Assembly: GCA_015233015.1 (NCBI GenBank)
Contig: JADFYO010000009.1
Coordinates: 1 to 64,000 of the forward strand
DNA from: Nitrospirota bacterium
GTDB taxonomy: Bacteria; Nitrospirota; Thermodesulfovibrionia; Thermodesulfovibrionales; Magnetobacteriaceae
DNA: 64,000 nt
Direction of reading: 5' to 3'
The notes below the pieces were generated by a model, which saw nothing but the letters and a program-made list of their open reading frames with translations, ran no database searches and was not told where the DNA came from. Both the position numbers and the translations under genes were made by a program. Of the stretch, positions 20,113-30,240 are shown one piece after another (within the stretch, counting starts at the first letter, position 1; the number at the start of each line of letters is the position of its first letter).

Positions 20113-20802
20113 ATGAACCTGACAGTGAAGGATATGGCAGCGCTTTTGAATGTCTCCGGCAAGACCATTTACAGAATGATTCAGAATGATACAATCCCCT
20201 GTTTCAGAGTAAGCGGCCAATGGAGGTTCGATAAAATTGAGATCTCTTCATGGCTTGAAGACAACAGGTCGTTTTCAAAGAAAGTTCACATTACTAAACC
20301 CTCCCTTGAAGACGAGGAGATAATATCCATATCGGAATTTATGCTAAGAGGCGGTATTTATTACAACATTCCAACAGGGTCAAAACAATCTGTGATTTTA
20401 AACTGTCTTAATCATATCAAGACAAGGATACCCGATATGAAGACCCGCGACCTAATGGCCCTTATTATGGATAGGGAGAATTTATGTTCAACCGCGGTTG
20501 GACATGGCATTGCTGTCCCACATCCAAAGACATTCGAATCGTTTACCTCTGTTTCCTATATCGCCCTTTGCCACCTGAAAAAACCAATCCCCTTCGGTGC
20601 AATGGACAACGAAGATGTAAGCACGCTTTTTTTTATATTCCCACGGAGTGAACGGCGTTTTCTGAGGATACAGTCAGTCCTGTTAAGGCTTTTGAAAGAC
20701 GAGGATGTGTTATCTGCTGTAAAACAGGTATTGCCTCAGAATATAATCACTCATATACTGTTTAAAAAAGAGGCTGAGATGTTCGGCAAGGTGCCCCAAT
20801 GA
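20113..20802 (+). CDS. Excisionase-type HTH fused to PTS EIIA (PtsN-like) domain; putative regulator
   Basis: NLTVKDMAALLNVSGKTIYRMIQNDTIPCFRVSGQWRFDKIEISSWLE (HTH_17) + CSTAVGHGIAVPHPK (EIIA phospho-His motif). Confidence 0.85.
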   Translation: MNLTVKDMAALLNVSGKTIYRMIQNDTIPCFRVSGQWRFDKIEISSWLEDNRSFSKKVHITKPSLEDEEIISISEFMLRGGIYYNIPTGSKQSVILNCLNHIKTRIPDMKTRDLMALIMDRENLCSTAVGHGIAVPHPKTFESFTSVSYIALCHLKKPIPFGAMDNEDVSTLFFIFPRSERRFLRIQSVLLRLLKDEDVLSAVKQVLPQNIITHILFKKEAEMFGKVPQ

Positions 20803-20823
20803 TGCCAAAGATAAGAGTTACCC

Positions 20824-22863
20824 ATGATTACCCCCATTGAATTATCGATTTTCTCTGCCATTGCGTTTGCCATACCTATACTTTTTGTTATAGTGATTGG
20901 CAATAGCAGACGCCTGTTGATATGCATATCTTTTTCTGTATCGGCGCTGGCCTCTTTAATCAATGTTGCAGCGGGGATTATGGCGGTTTCCAATGGCGAG
21001 GCGCAACATCTGATACTTCCGTTGGGGCTGCCCGCCCTTCCCTTTCATTTGAGACTTGACGAGCTATCCGGATTTTTTCTCGTTGTCGTCGGATTGCTTT
21101 CATTTTTTGTATCGATATACTCAATAGGCTATGTCAGCGGGCTTGCCACAGGCAAACCCGTAAAGAGGCTGATTGTGTTTTATAACATCTTTATTGCCGC
21201 GATGTTTATGGTGTGCCTTGCCGATGATGCTCTGTTTTTTCTGGTTGCGTGGGAGGTTATGGCAGCGGCATCCTACTTTTTGGTCATGTTTGAGGACGAA
21301 CACAGCGAAAACAGGAGGGCGGCCTATCTTTACATGGTAATGGCTCACATCGGAGCTGTTTTAATACTTCTGTCCTTTGGAGTACTGGCGGGAGTTACGA
21401 CGGGCTTCGAGAGTTTTACCGGTTATACTTTTGATGCGATGAGGGAGGCTAACATTCCTCCCAAGTGGGCAGCTGTGGCTTTTTTGCTTTCTTTTTGCGG
21501 GTTTGCGGCCAAGGCCGGCGTTATACCATTTCATGTATGGCTTCCAGAGGCACATCCGGTTGCGCCGTCAAATGTATCGGCCCTCATGAGCGGGGTAATG
21601 CTTAAAACGGCCATATACGGGATAATACGAATAACCTTCGATATAATCAGAGTGTTTCCATGGTGGTGGGGGACTATGGTACTTGTCTTAGGTCTGATTT
21701 CTGCCGTTATGGGTGTGCTTTACGCGCTGATGCAGCATGACTTAAAAAAACTCCTTGCATATCATTCGGTTGAGAATATTGGAATAATTCTTATAGGAAT
21801 AGGGTTGTCTATGATATTTACCTCTTTTCGCCTTCCTCTCATGGCAGCGCTCGCCCTCCTGGCAGGTTTGTATCATACTATTAATCACGCTATGTTTAAG
21901 GGTCTGCTTTTTATGGGAGCTGGGGCAGTCCTTCATGCCACGCATGAAAGAAATATGGATGAAATGGGTGGTCTGATACACCAGATGCCCTGGACGTCCG
22001 CCTTTTTCCTCGTTGGCTGCATATCTATTTCAGCCCTGCCGCCATTTAATGGATTTGTCTCCGAGTGGTTGACTTTCCAGGCGTTTCTATTGTCTCCGTC
22101 TCTGCCTATCCCGATGATGAAACTTCTCATACCTTTGGGGGCAGCCGTCCTTGCATTAACCGGCGCTTTGGCAGCAGCCTGTTTTGTAAAGGTCTTTGGC
22201 GTGATATTTTTGGGGAACTGGCGGGGGCATCACCACCACGCGGCAGTTGAGGCCGGATGGTCTATGCGCATAGGGATGGCGCTTGCATCGCTTACCTGTC
22301 TTTGTCTTGGAGTTCTGCCGGCCATTGTCCTGAACTGGATGGACGTCATTTCTGAAAAACTTGCGAACACAAAGCTCATCAGTTCATCCGGGGTATATGG
22401 ATGGATGTGGCTTACGCCTGTTGACCCTGAAAGGGCTTCCTACTCTGGCCCGCTTGTCCTTATCGGAATTGTCGCCGTATGTACGATAACTTATTTACTG
22501 CTCCATGTAAAGCCTGGAATGATAAGCAGGGTGCCGGTCTGGGATTGTGGGTTTCAGAAACTTACCTCCAGAATGCAGTATAACGCGGTATCTTTTTCTA
22601 TGCCTTTTCGCAGGATATTTGGGTATCTGTTTGATATAAAAGAACAGATACGGCTGTCCCCGCAACAGAGGCACACGGCCTTTCCTGTGAAATCCAATTA
22701 CTACCTTCGCATAAGAGACCGTTTCTGGGGTTGGATTTACAGACCCGTTATCGATAGGGTCGTTTTACTTTCCCGAAAGGCAGGTTTGCTTCAGCATGGG
22801 CGGATACATGTGTACCTTATATATTCATTTCTGACAATAATCGTTCTGCTGGCCTTGTTATGA
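20824..22863 (+). CDS. Hydrogenase-4 component B-like (proton-pumping antiporter subunit)
   Basis: NuoL/MrpD-type membrane protein, AVAFLLSFCGFAAKAGVIPFHVWLPEAHPVAPSNVSALMSG. Confidence 0.9.
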   Translation: MITPIELSIFSAIAFAIPILFVIVIGNSRRLLICISFSVSALASLINVAAGIMAVSNGEAQHLILPLGLPALPFHLRLDELSGFFLVVVGLLSFFVSIYSIGYVSGLATGKPVKRLIVFYNIFIAAMFMVCLADDALFFLVAWEVMAAASYFLVMFEDEHSENRRAAYLYMVMAHIGAVLILLSFGVLAGVTTGFESFTGYTFDAMREANIPPKWAAVAFLLSFCGFAAKAGVIPFHVWLPEAHPVAPSNVSALMSGVMLKTAIYGIIRITFDIIRVFPWWWGTMVLVLGLISAVMGVLYALMQHDLKKLLAYHSVENIGIILIGIGLSMIFTSFRLPLMAALALLAGLYHTINHAMFKGLLFMGAGAVLHATHERNMDEMGGLIHQMPWTSAFFLVGCISISALPPFNGFVSEWLTFQAFLLSPSLPIPMMKLLIPLGAAVLALTGALAAACFVKVFGVIFLGNWRGHHHHAAVEAGWSMRIGMALASLTCLCLGVLPAIVLNWMDVISEKLANTKLISSSGVYGWMWLTPVDPERASYSGPLVLIGIVAVCTITYLLLHVKPGMISRVPVWDCGFQKLTSRMQYNAVSFSMPFRRIFGYLFDIKEQIRLSPQQRHTAFPVKSNYYLRIRDRFWGWIYRPVIDRVVLLSRKAGLLQHGRIHVYLIYSFLTIIVLLALL

Positions 22864-23810
22864 CAAAACCACTGCATTTAATTTTAATAGAGATTTTACA
22901 GGTCGTTATAGTCATTGCGGCAGCCCCTGCCTTTCTGGGATGGGTGGATATGCTGAAGTGCTGGTTACAGGGGAGGACTTCCGCCGGAATAATGCAGCCA
23001 TACAGGAATATTGCAAAGTTATTCGTCAAAGATGTGGTGCTTGCAGACAATGCCTCATGGATATTTCGCATTACCCCGTATTTGGTGTTCGGGACTGCCG
23101 TAGTTGTTGGAAGCGTTATCCCTATAATTTCGACAAACCTGTTTTTGGCCCCCAGTGCCGATATTATTGTGGTAATAGCGATTTTTGCAACAGCCAGATT
23201 TTTCATGGCATTGGCCGGCATGGACATAGGGACGGCGTTTGGCGGCATGGGCGCCAGCCGTGAGATGATGATAGCCTCTCTGACGGAGCCGGCCATACTT
23301 ATGGCTATTTTTACTGTGTCTCTGGCCGGCAGGTCAACATCTCTGCTTCATATAGTACAGTCATTTTCCAATGGGGCGTTAGTGCTGAGACCATCGATTG
23401 TGTTTGCAGGCATAGCGTTTGTTCTTGTGGTTATTGCCGAGGCAGGCAGGGTTCCGGTTGATAATCCGTCAACGCATCTTGAGTTGACGATGGTACACGA
23501 GGCTATGATTCTGGAGTATTCCGGCAGACACCTTGCGCTTATAGAGTGGGGATCGATGATAAGGTTTTTTCTTTTTGTTACACTTGGCATTGCATGCTTC
23601 CTGCCATGGGGAATAGCTTCCACGGATGACGCGGGGAGTATCGCCGCATCTGTGTTTTTTATGGTTATAAAAGCCGCTGTTATTGGGGTTGTTGTAGTGC
23701 TGATAGAGACCGGGCTTGCAAAGATGAGATTATTCCGGTTAACCGAATTCCTGGGGGCTGCTTTTTTATTGTCAACCCTTGGTGTGATTGCCTTTTTTAT
23801 TCTGGAGTGA
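22860..23810 (+). CDS. HyfC/NuoH-like membrane subunit
   Basis: AEAGRVPVDNPSTHLELTMVHEAMILEYSG. Confidence 0.9.
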   Translation: MTKPLHLILIEILQVVIVIAAAPAFLGWVDMLKCWLQGRTSAGIMQPYRNIAKLFVKDVVLADNASWIFRITPYLVFGTAVVVGSVIPIISTNLFLAPSADIIVVIAIFATARFFMALAGMDIGTAFGGMGASREMMIASLTEPAILMAIFTVSLAGRSTSLLHIVQSFSNGALVLRPSIVFAGIAFVLVVIAEAGRVPVDNPSTHLELTMVHEAMILEYSGRHLALIEWGSMIRFFLFVTLGIACFLPWGIASTDDAGSIAASVFFMVIKAAVIGVVVVLIETGLAKMRLFRLTEFLGAAFLLSTLGVIAFFILE

Positions 23811-23811
23811 T

Positions 23812-24477
23812 ATGAACTTACAATTACTGGCACAAATAAATAGTTTCCTGGCAGCCCTGGTGTTGCTGACAGCCTTTGCGATGTTGTCACAAAGAAAAAT
23901 AAATAGTTTGGTTACTTTATTTGCGTGGCAGGGTCTGTTTCTTTCAATCAACACAGCGGTAGTGGGCTTTGTCGCTGCTAAGCACCACCTGTATATATCG
24001 TCGCTATTAACATTGTCAATAAAGGTAATTCTCCTGCCATATATATTACATGTCCTTATAGTGCGCCTTAAGATTAGAAAAGAGATGGAAACAATAATGA
24101 ATATCCCTACGACGATGCTGATAGGGATTGCCCTTGTCATTTTTTCCTATCATCTTACCGCCCCTGTCAGGGAGATGTCCACTCTTATAACACGCTCCAC
24201 GCTTGCGGTTGCCCTTGCAACCGTTATGATTGGTTTACTTATGATGATTACGAGAAAACATGCCGTTACCCAGATAATTGGATTTCTTGCAATGGAAAAT
24301 GGACTTTTTTTTGCCGCTACCAGCGCGACATACGGTATGCCTCTTGTTGTGGAGCTGGGCGTTGCCCTCGATGTCCTGATTGCCGCATTCATATTCGGAA
24401 TATTTTTCTTCCATATAAGCACCACCTTCGACAGCCTTAGTGTGGAGCAGATGGAAAGCCTGAGGGAGGACAATTGA
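23812..24477 (+). CDS. HyfE-like membrane subunit
   Basis: Position in operon, NuoK-like GFLAMENGLFF motif. Confidence 0.82.
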   Translation: MNLQLLAQINSFLAALVLLTAFAMLSQRKINSLVTLFAWQGLFLSINTAVVGFVAAKHHLYISSLLTLSIKVILLPYILHVLIVRLKIRKEMETIMNIPTTMLIGIALVIFSYHLTAPVREMSTLITRSTLAVALATVMIGLLMMITRKHAVTQIIGFLAMENGLFFAATSATYGMPLVVELGVALDVLIAAFIFGIFFFHISTTFDSLSVEQMESLREDN

Positions 24478-24496
24478 CCCCCGTGAGAAAAGCGGC

Positions 24497-25945
24497 ATGA
24501 TACTCCTTGTTTTGATTATAACGCCCTTTGTGGCGGCTATGATATTGGCCTTTATTGGCGACAGGAAGGTTGCTCCCGTCATAAATATCTTTAGTTCATT
24601 TTTGACATTTCTGGCCGGAATTGCCCTTGCCGTCGAGGTATTCAGACATGGTCAGTTTGTAGCGGGCGGGAAATTCTTCTTTGTTGACGCCTTTAATGTG
24701 TATCTGTCTGTGCTTACCGCTTTTGTCTCTATGACCACTGCCGTTTTCAGCCGCAGGTATATGCAAAGAGAGAAAGACCATGGCAAGGTTGGGCATACGC
24801 GTATGCGTTTTTATCACGCAATGTTTCAGATGTTTATATTTGCCATGCTCCTGTGTCTTCTGACCAACAATATAGGGGTGTTGTGGATTGCGATGGAACT
24901 TGCAACGTTATCCACAGTGCTTCTTGTCTCGCTCTACCGCACACCCAACGCTATCGAGGCCGCGTGGAAGTATTTTATACTCTGCGGCGTTGGAATTGCT
25001 CAGGCGCTTTTTGGCACCGTGTTACTATACTTTGCCGCCGAGAAGGTCATAGGAGAGGGTGGTGAGGCGCTCCTTTGGACAAATCTTATCGAGGTAAGCG
25101 GCAGCCTCGAGCCAACAGTTCTTTCCCTTGCCTTTGTCTTTCTGGTTGTGGGATATGGTACAAAAGTCGGCCTCGTTCCTTTGCACAATTGGCTGCCTGA
25201 CGCGCATAGCGAGGGGCCAACGCCAATTTCCGCGGTGTTGTCCGGGCTTTTGTTAAATATTGCCCTTTATGCCCTTGTCAGGTGTAAGGTACTTGTCGAT
25301 GGCTCAACTCATACCCATTATGCCGGAAACATTATGATGGGCTTTGGGATTATCTCTATTTTGGTTGCCTCATTTTCCATTCTAAGGCAAAAAGATATTA
25401 AACGCATGTTTTCATATTCGTCTATCGAGCATATGGGCATAGCGACGTTTGCCTTTGGCCTTGGCGGCTCTATAGCCACATTTGGAGCACTTTTACATAT
25501 GCTCATGCACAGCATTACAAAGTCTTCCATATTCTTTACAGTTGGGCACGTCTGTCAAATGAACCAGACACAGGAAATCTCGAGGATAAAGGGATTATTC
25601 AAGGGGGACCCGTTTACCGGTTGGAGCCTGATGCTGGGTGCTATGGCAATTGCCGGAATGCCGCCATTTGGTATCTTCACCAGTGAATTCCTGATACTGA
25701 CAGCTACCATAAAAGACGTTCCGCTGTTGACACCTCTTATACTTATCGGACTGGCAGTTGCGTTTGCGGGGCTTCTCAGGAAGGTGCAATATATGGTATC
25801 AGGCGATATTCCCTCGTATTTCAAACAGTTGAAGACTGCCCGCACACCGGTTATACTTCACATGGCTCTGGTGCTTGCCCTGGCCTTTTATATGCCTGCT
25901 TTTCTTTATAAATGGTTTCAGGCAGCGGTGGAGTTGTTAAAATGA
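24497..25945 (+). CDS. HyfF-like proton antiporter subunit
   Basis: VGYGTKVGLVPLHNWLPDAHSEGPTPISAVLSG. Confidence 0.9.
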   Translation: MILLVLIITPFVAAMILAFIGDRKVAPVINIFSSFLTFLAGIALAVEVFRHGQFVAGGKFFFVDAFNVYLSVLTAFVSMTTAVFSRRYMQREKDHGKVGHTRMRFYHAMFQMFIFAMLLCLLTNNIGVLWIAMELATLSTVLLVSLYRTPNAIEAAWKYFILCGVGIAQALFGTVLLYFAAEKVIGEGGEALLWTNLIEVSGSLEPTVLSLAFVFLVVGYGTKVGLVPLHNWLPDAHSEGPTPISAVLSGLLLNIALYALVRCKVLVDGSTHTHYAGNIMMGFGIISILVASFSILRQKDIKRMFSYSSIEHMGIATFAFGLGGSIATFGALLHMLMHSITKSSIFFTVGHVCQMNQTQEISRIKGLFKGDPFTGWSLMLGAMAIAGMPPFGIFTSEFLILTATIKDVPLLTPLILIGLAVAFAGLLRKVQYMVSGDIPSYFKQLKTARTPVILHMALVLALAFYMPAFLYKWFQAAVELLK

Positions 25946-27504
25946 ACGGATTAGCGAACGCCCTCATGGCCTCGTTTGGCAAGGATGTTGTGGCCGATGA
26001 AAACGCAACTCCCGCTACATTTACTGTGCCGGCGGAGAGATTTGCAGATGCGGCCAATATATTAAGGGAATCATACGCGTTTCTCTGTGCCGAGTGGGCT
26101 GCCGACGATACAAACTCAGGCAGGGGTTACAGTGTTTACGCCTGCTATAGGGCGGGCAGCGAATACCTGATAGTAAGGGCTGAATTGTCTCGGGACAATC
26201 CGGAGTTTCCAAGCCTTGTCAAACACTTTGTACCTGCCTATAGATTTGAACGCCAGATCAGGAGTCTGATGGGAGTTATCCCGAGCGGGCATCCAGACAG
26301 CAGACCCTGGATTAAATTTGAGGACTGGCCGGAGGATGCCTGGCCGCTGAGAAAATCCTTTGACGCCGCCACAAAGATGCCGCGTCTGGATGGCCAGTAC
26401 GCATGGCTTAGGGCTGAAGGGGAAGGCGTGTATGAGATTCCGGTTGGCCCGGTACATGCCGGTATAATTGAACCCGGGCACTTCAGATTTCAGGCGGTTG
26501 GCGAGACCATAATAAATCTTGAAGAGCGCCTCGGTTACGTCCATAAGGGGATAGAAAAGAGGTTTGAATCAATGACATGGGAGACAGCGGTTAAATTAGC
26601 CGGGCGCGTATCGGGCGATACAACGGTAGCTCACTCGATGGCCTACTGTATGGCGCTTGAGTCGATGACGCACAGCGATGTACCAGTGAGAGCCAAATGG
26701 CTCAGGGCACTTTTCCTTGAAAGGGAACGTATTGCCAATCACATTGGGGATATTGGGGCTATTTGCAATGACGCGGCCTTTGCCTTTATGATATATCAGT
26801 GCTCCAGACTTAAAGAAGTTATGATTGCCAATAACCTTAAACTCTTTGGACACCGGTTTATGATGGACAGGGTTATACCAGGTGGTGTGACAGTCGATAT
26901 AGATGCCGCAGCCAAACAGGAAATTCTGACTGAGCTGGATTATCTGAGCGAGCAATTCGACGTGATAGTTCGAATTTATGAGGAAAGCTCTTCACTCGAG
27001 GACAGGGTGCGCAATACGGGCATCCTCACATCGGAGTTGGCAAGAGAGCTGTGCACGGTAGGAATAGTTGCCCGTGCCAGCGGGTTAAATGTGGATTGCA
27101 GGGTTCATAATCCATTTCCTCCTTATGATTCAATTGGGATAGTGTCACCGGTGCTTACCGCAGGGGATGTTCATGCAAGGGTATGGGTGAGGGTAGAGGA
27201 AATCAGGGACTCTATACGTCTCATCAGGCGCATACTTGGACAGATACCTCATAGCCCCATAGCCGCCAGATGCAATACCCCGTTACCTGAAACTACAGGG
27301 TTTGCGGCAGTGGAGGGATGGCGCGGTGAGATAATATACTGGCTTGCGTGCGGTCAGAAGGGTGAGATAAACAGGTGTATGGTCAGGGACCCTTCCAGTG
27401 TAAACTGGTTAGCGCTCGAGCAGGCGATAAAGGGCAACATTGTCCCTGACTTCCCGCTTTGCAACAAGAGTTTTAATCAGTCATATTCGGGACACGACCT
27501 ATGA
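25942..27504 (+). CDS. HyfG/EhrL-like large subunit (NuoC-NuoD fusion) lacking NiFe-ligand cysteines
   Basis: L1 region AGRVSGDTTVAHS instead of RxCGxC; C-terminus SFNQSYSGHDL instead of SxDPCxxCxxR. Confidence 0.87.
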   Translation: MNGLANALMASFGKDVVADENATPATFTVPAERFADAANILRESYAFLCAEWAADDTNSGRGYSVYACYRAGSEYLIVRAELSRDNPEFPSLVKHFVPAYRFERQIRSLMGVIPSGHPDSRPWIKFEDWPEDAWPLRKSFDAATKMPRLDGQYAWLRAEGEGVYEIPVGPVHAGIIEPGHFRFQAVGETIINLEERLGYVHKGIEKRFESMTWETAVKLAGRVSGDTTVAHSMAYCMALESMTHSDVPVRAKWLRALFLERERIANHIGDIGAICNDAAFAFMIYQCSRLKEVMIANNLKLFGHRFMMDRVIPGGVTVDIDAAAKQEILTELDYLSEQFDVIVRIYEESSSLEDRVRNTGILTSELARELCTVGIVARASGLNVDCRVHNPFPPYDSIGIVSPVLTAGDVHARVWVRVEEIRDSIRLIRRILGQIPHSPIAARCNTPLPETTGFAAVEGWRGEIIYWLACGQKGEINRCMVRDPSSVNWLALEQAIKGNIVPDFPLCNKSFNQSYSGHDL

Positions 27505-28007
27505 TTAGAATCCTGCGGCAGATATTAAGGACAGGCATAGTTACGTGTAAGTGCCCTCAGATTGACGACCCCAATATCAGGGTAACAGGGATCAATTTAG
27601 AGAACTCTGTAAAAAAGCGTTTCAGAAGGAGTTTGTCGGTAAGGGAGGTGGACTCCGGTTCATGCAATGGCTGTGAACTTGAAATCCATGCCATTAATAA
27701 TCCTGTTTACGACTGTGAGAAACTTGGGATACACTTCACGGCCTCCCCCAGGTTTGCCGACGTCTTACTTGTTACCGGACCGGTAACTAAAAATATGGAA
27801 ATAGCCCTGAAGAGGACATATGATGCCGTCCCATCACCCAAAATAGTGATTGCCGTTGGGGACTGCGGGTGTAATGGCGGGATATTCGGAGAAAGTTATG
27901 CCTCATTAGGAGGCATTGACAAGGTTATTCCGGTAAACATCTATATCCCCGGGTGCCCTCCAACACCCACCGATATTCTGAATGGATTTTATAAGATATT
28001 TCTCTGA
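27501..28007 (+). CDS. HyfI/NuoB-like small subunit
   Basis: SCNGCE, GDCGCNGG and PGCPPTPTDIL [4Fe-4S] motifs intact. Confidence 0.9.
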   Translation: MIRILRQILRTGIVTCKCPQIDDPNIRVTGINLENSVKKRFRRSLSVREVDSGSCNGCELEIHAINNPVYDCEKLGIHFTASPRFADVLLVTGPVTKNMEIALKRTYDAVPSPKIVIAVGDCGCNGGIFGESYASLGGIDKVIPVNIYIPGCPPTPTDILNGFYKIFL

Positions 28008-28011
28008 TACG

Positions 28012-28359
28012 CTAACTCTTTTTTGACGAGCTGAAATACCCTGCCCTTATCACAACTAAAAAAGACAGCGTTAACCCGACAGACAGCCCGATTATACCAG
28101 CCACTTTCAGATAAATCAGCAGGAATAATGCCCCCATTACCAGTATCAGCCTCACCATATTGAAGATAAGCATTACAGGGGCAACCTTATCGGAATTCAG
28201 CAGACCGCCGATACTCTTTGAAAGAAATACAAAGTTCAGCAGCCCCACAATCCCGCCCAGCAATATACTCAGCGACATCGACCCATATCCTGCCACCAGC
28301 GATATAACTATCGCAACAGCTAAGGCCACTAACGTCTGAACGGTCACAGTTCTAATCAT
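28012..28359 (-). CDS. AtpI-like ATP synthase subunit I
   Basis: Four TM segments, size and pairing with upstream AtpZ-like protein. Confidence 0.65.
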   Translation of the reverse strand: MIRTVTVQTLVALAVAIVISLVAGYGSMSLSILLGGIVGLLNFVFLSKSIGGLLNSDKVAPVMLIFNMVRLILVMGALFLLIYLKVAGIIGLSVGLTLSFLVVIRAGYFSSSKKS

Positions 28360-28576
28360 CTTTTGACAATTCCCTTTTCGCAGTCCTGAACAATTCTACA
28401 AAACCGGAGATAATCCCCAAAATAAGAAACGTTACTGTAAGATATGGCCTTGTGTTAAAAAGCATATCAAGCCCCTTCCCCATAAAAAATCCGACAAATG
28501 TTGCCACAACGATATTAATGCCAACCTGGCTGGCAAACAGCAGATGCTTAAAACCACCTGAGCCTTTTTCAGCCAT
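28352..28576 (-). CDS. AtpZ/AtpI-family F0F1-associated small membrane protein
   Basis: GINIVVATFVGFFMGKGLD...FLILGIISGFVELFR. Confidence 0.75.
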   Translation of the reverse strand: MAEKGSGGFKHLLFASQVGINIVVATFVGFFMGKGLDMLFNTRPYLTVTFLILGIISGFVELFRTAKRELSKDD

Positions 28577-28671
28577 TAATCATACCAGCGTCAAAAATCC
28601 ATTGCCAGAAACAAGACCTTCTGAGGCGCATCTCTGAAGCACCGATAAGGCGTAAGCTATGCGGGGGCACA

Positions 28672-28897
28672 CAGGGCAAACGCATTAGAAATTGCCTCCC
28701 TTATTTTTGTCATTCCGGTCCCATATTTTTGTCATTCCGGCTTGTCTGGAATCTGTCCTTATGCCTCAGAATATGCACAACCATCATGAAACTCCCACTA
28801 AAGGGAAGATTCCAGACAAGCCGGAATGACGGAAAGGGACAAGCCGGAATGATTGCATAGGTATCTTCTGCTTTATTTCTCAAATGCGTTCGCCCTG
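28672..28897. mobile_element. Second copy of the MITE-like element
   Basis: CAGGGCAAACGCATT...AATGCGTTCGCCCTG ends, near-identical interior to 19123-19346; flanks cgggggcaca/caagggcgca match 7/10. Confidence 0.88.
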
Positions 28898-28988
28898 CAA
28901 GGGCGCACCACTCTGTTGAGGCGCTCTTCTTTGCTGAGGCGCTCTTCTTTGCTGAGGCACACTGCTAAAGTGCCGGGTGGCGCAACTA

Positions 28989-30224
28989 TTAATGGTGGAC
29001 AGGGACTTTTCGCCTCTGTCCCTTCGGAATCAGACTCAGTTCGCCCTTATAGATAGGTATAGCCGTTTTTATCATAAGTGTATAGATAAGCGCCCCTATA
29101 GCCCAGATGCCGGCAGTCACGAGCAGCTCCGTTGCCGAGGGCAGGTAATCGTAAATCTCCCCGAGTGTGTCAGGAATAAAGCCGGGGACAATCAGCCCCA
29201 TGCCTTTCTCTATATACACACCTATCAATATCAATACGCACGCCACATTGAGGGAAAAAAACTTATTCCTCATCTTTGAGTTTAAAAACATTATAAAGGC
29301 TGTAAGATTACAAAACAGGGCAATCCACGTAAACGGCACAAGGACATTGTGATGCACACCCCCTTTTTCCAAACCAAAAAACAGATAGTCCATTGGAGCT
29401 AAATGAATGCTCTGCGAATAAAACTCCTTAAATATCTCAGCGGCATATAAGAACAGATTAAACCCCATCGCGTAGGCAATTAATTCGGCTATCTTTTGAA
29501 TGGCCTCGTTTGAGATTTCAACTTCGGAGACCTTTCTGGCAATCTGAAAGACTAAGATCATGAGCGCCGGGCCGGAACACAGTGCCGAGGCTATAAAGCG
29601 GGGTGCCACAATCGAGGCGTTCCAAAATGGGCGGGATGAAAGTCCATTGTATAAAAACGCCGTTACAGTGTGAATACTGAATGCCCATGGTATGGACAAT
29701 AACACAATCGGCCACATGATAGACATCTTGTACTCCTTCCCATGCGCCGCCCTGTAGAGGACATAAGTTACCGCCGACAGATTTATTATTAAATAACCAT
29801 TTAACACTATGACGTCCCATACCAAAAGAGAAGCGGGGAAATTAGGGTGCAACATAATGTGCCATGCATAAAGCGGTTTACCCATGTCGCAAACGACAAA
29901 CAGGATACACATCGTTACCGCCATTACCGCCATCATCTCTCCAAAAAGCACTATTTCTTTTATTGGTTTAAAATTATATATATACGACGGTATAACAAGC
30001 ATCACGGCAGCCGCCGCAACACCGACGAAAAATGTAAAGTTGGAAATATAAAAACCCCACGACACCTGATCTCTCATGTTTGTAACTATAAGGCCATTGT
30101 CGACCTGCCCAAAATACGCAATTGCCCCCATGGCTATAAAAAACCCCAGGATAGAAAGCCATAAGTAATACATCTTGTTTCCCTTAATTATATGGCGTAT
30201 TAAGTCGATGATAAATTCTATCAT
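28989..30224 (-). CDS. NrfD/DsrP-like polysulfide-reductase-type membrane subunit
   Basis: DQVSWGFYISNFTFFVGVAAAAVM, IPWAFSIHTVTAFLYNGLSSRPFWN. Confidence 0.88.
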   Translation of the reverse strand: MIEFIIDLIRHIIKGNKMYYLWLSILGFFIAMGAIAYFGQVDNGLIVTNMRDQVSWGFYISNFTFFVGVAAAAVMLVIPSYIYNFKPIKEIVLFGEMMAVMAVTMCILFVVCDMGKPLYAWHIMLHPNFPASLLVWDVIVLNGYLIINLSAVTYVLYRAAHGKEYKMSIMWPIVLLSIPWAFSIHTVTAFLYNGLSSRPFWNASIVAPRFIASALCSGPALMILVFQIARKVSEVEISNEAIQKIAELIAYAMGFNLFLYAAEIFKEFYSQSIHLAPMDYLFFGLEKGGVHHNVLVPFTWIALFCNLTAFIMFLNSKMRNKFFSLNVACVLILIGVYIEKGMGLIVPGFIPDTLGEIYDYLPSATELLVTAGIWAIGALIYTLMIKTAIPIYKGELSLIPKGQRRKVPVHH

Positions 30225-30240
30225 TGCCTCTGCCTCTCCT

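Noticed and set aside
20824-28007. Functional formate hydrogenlyase/hydrogenase-4
   Set aside because: NiFe cysteine motifs are absent from the large subunit and no formate dehydrogenase gene is adjacent.
28915-28965. Tandem TGAGGCGCTCTTCTTTGC copies
   Set aside because: Only two to three short units next to the MITE end; too little to assign function.
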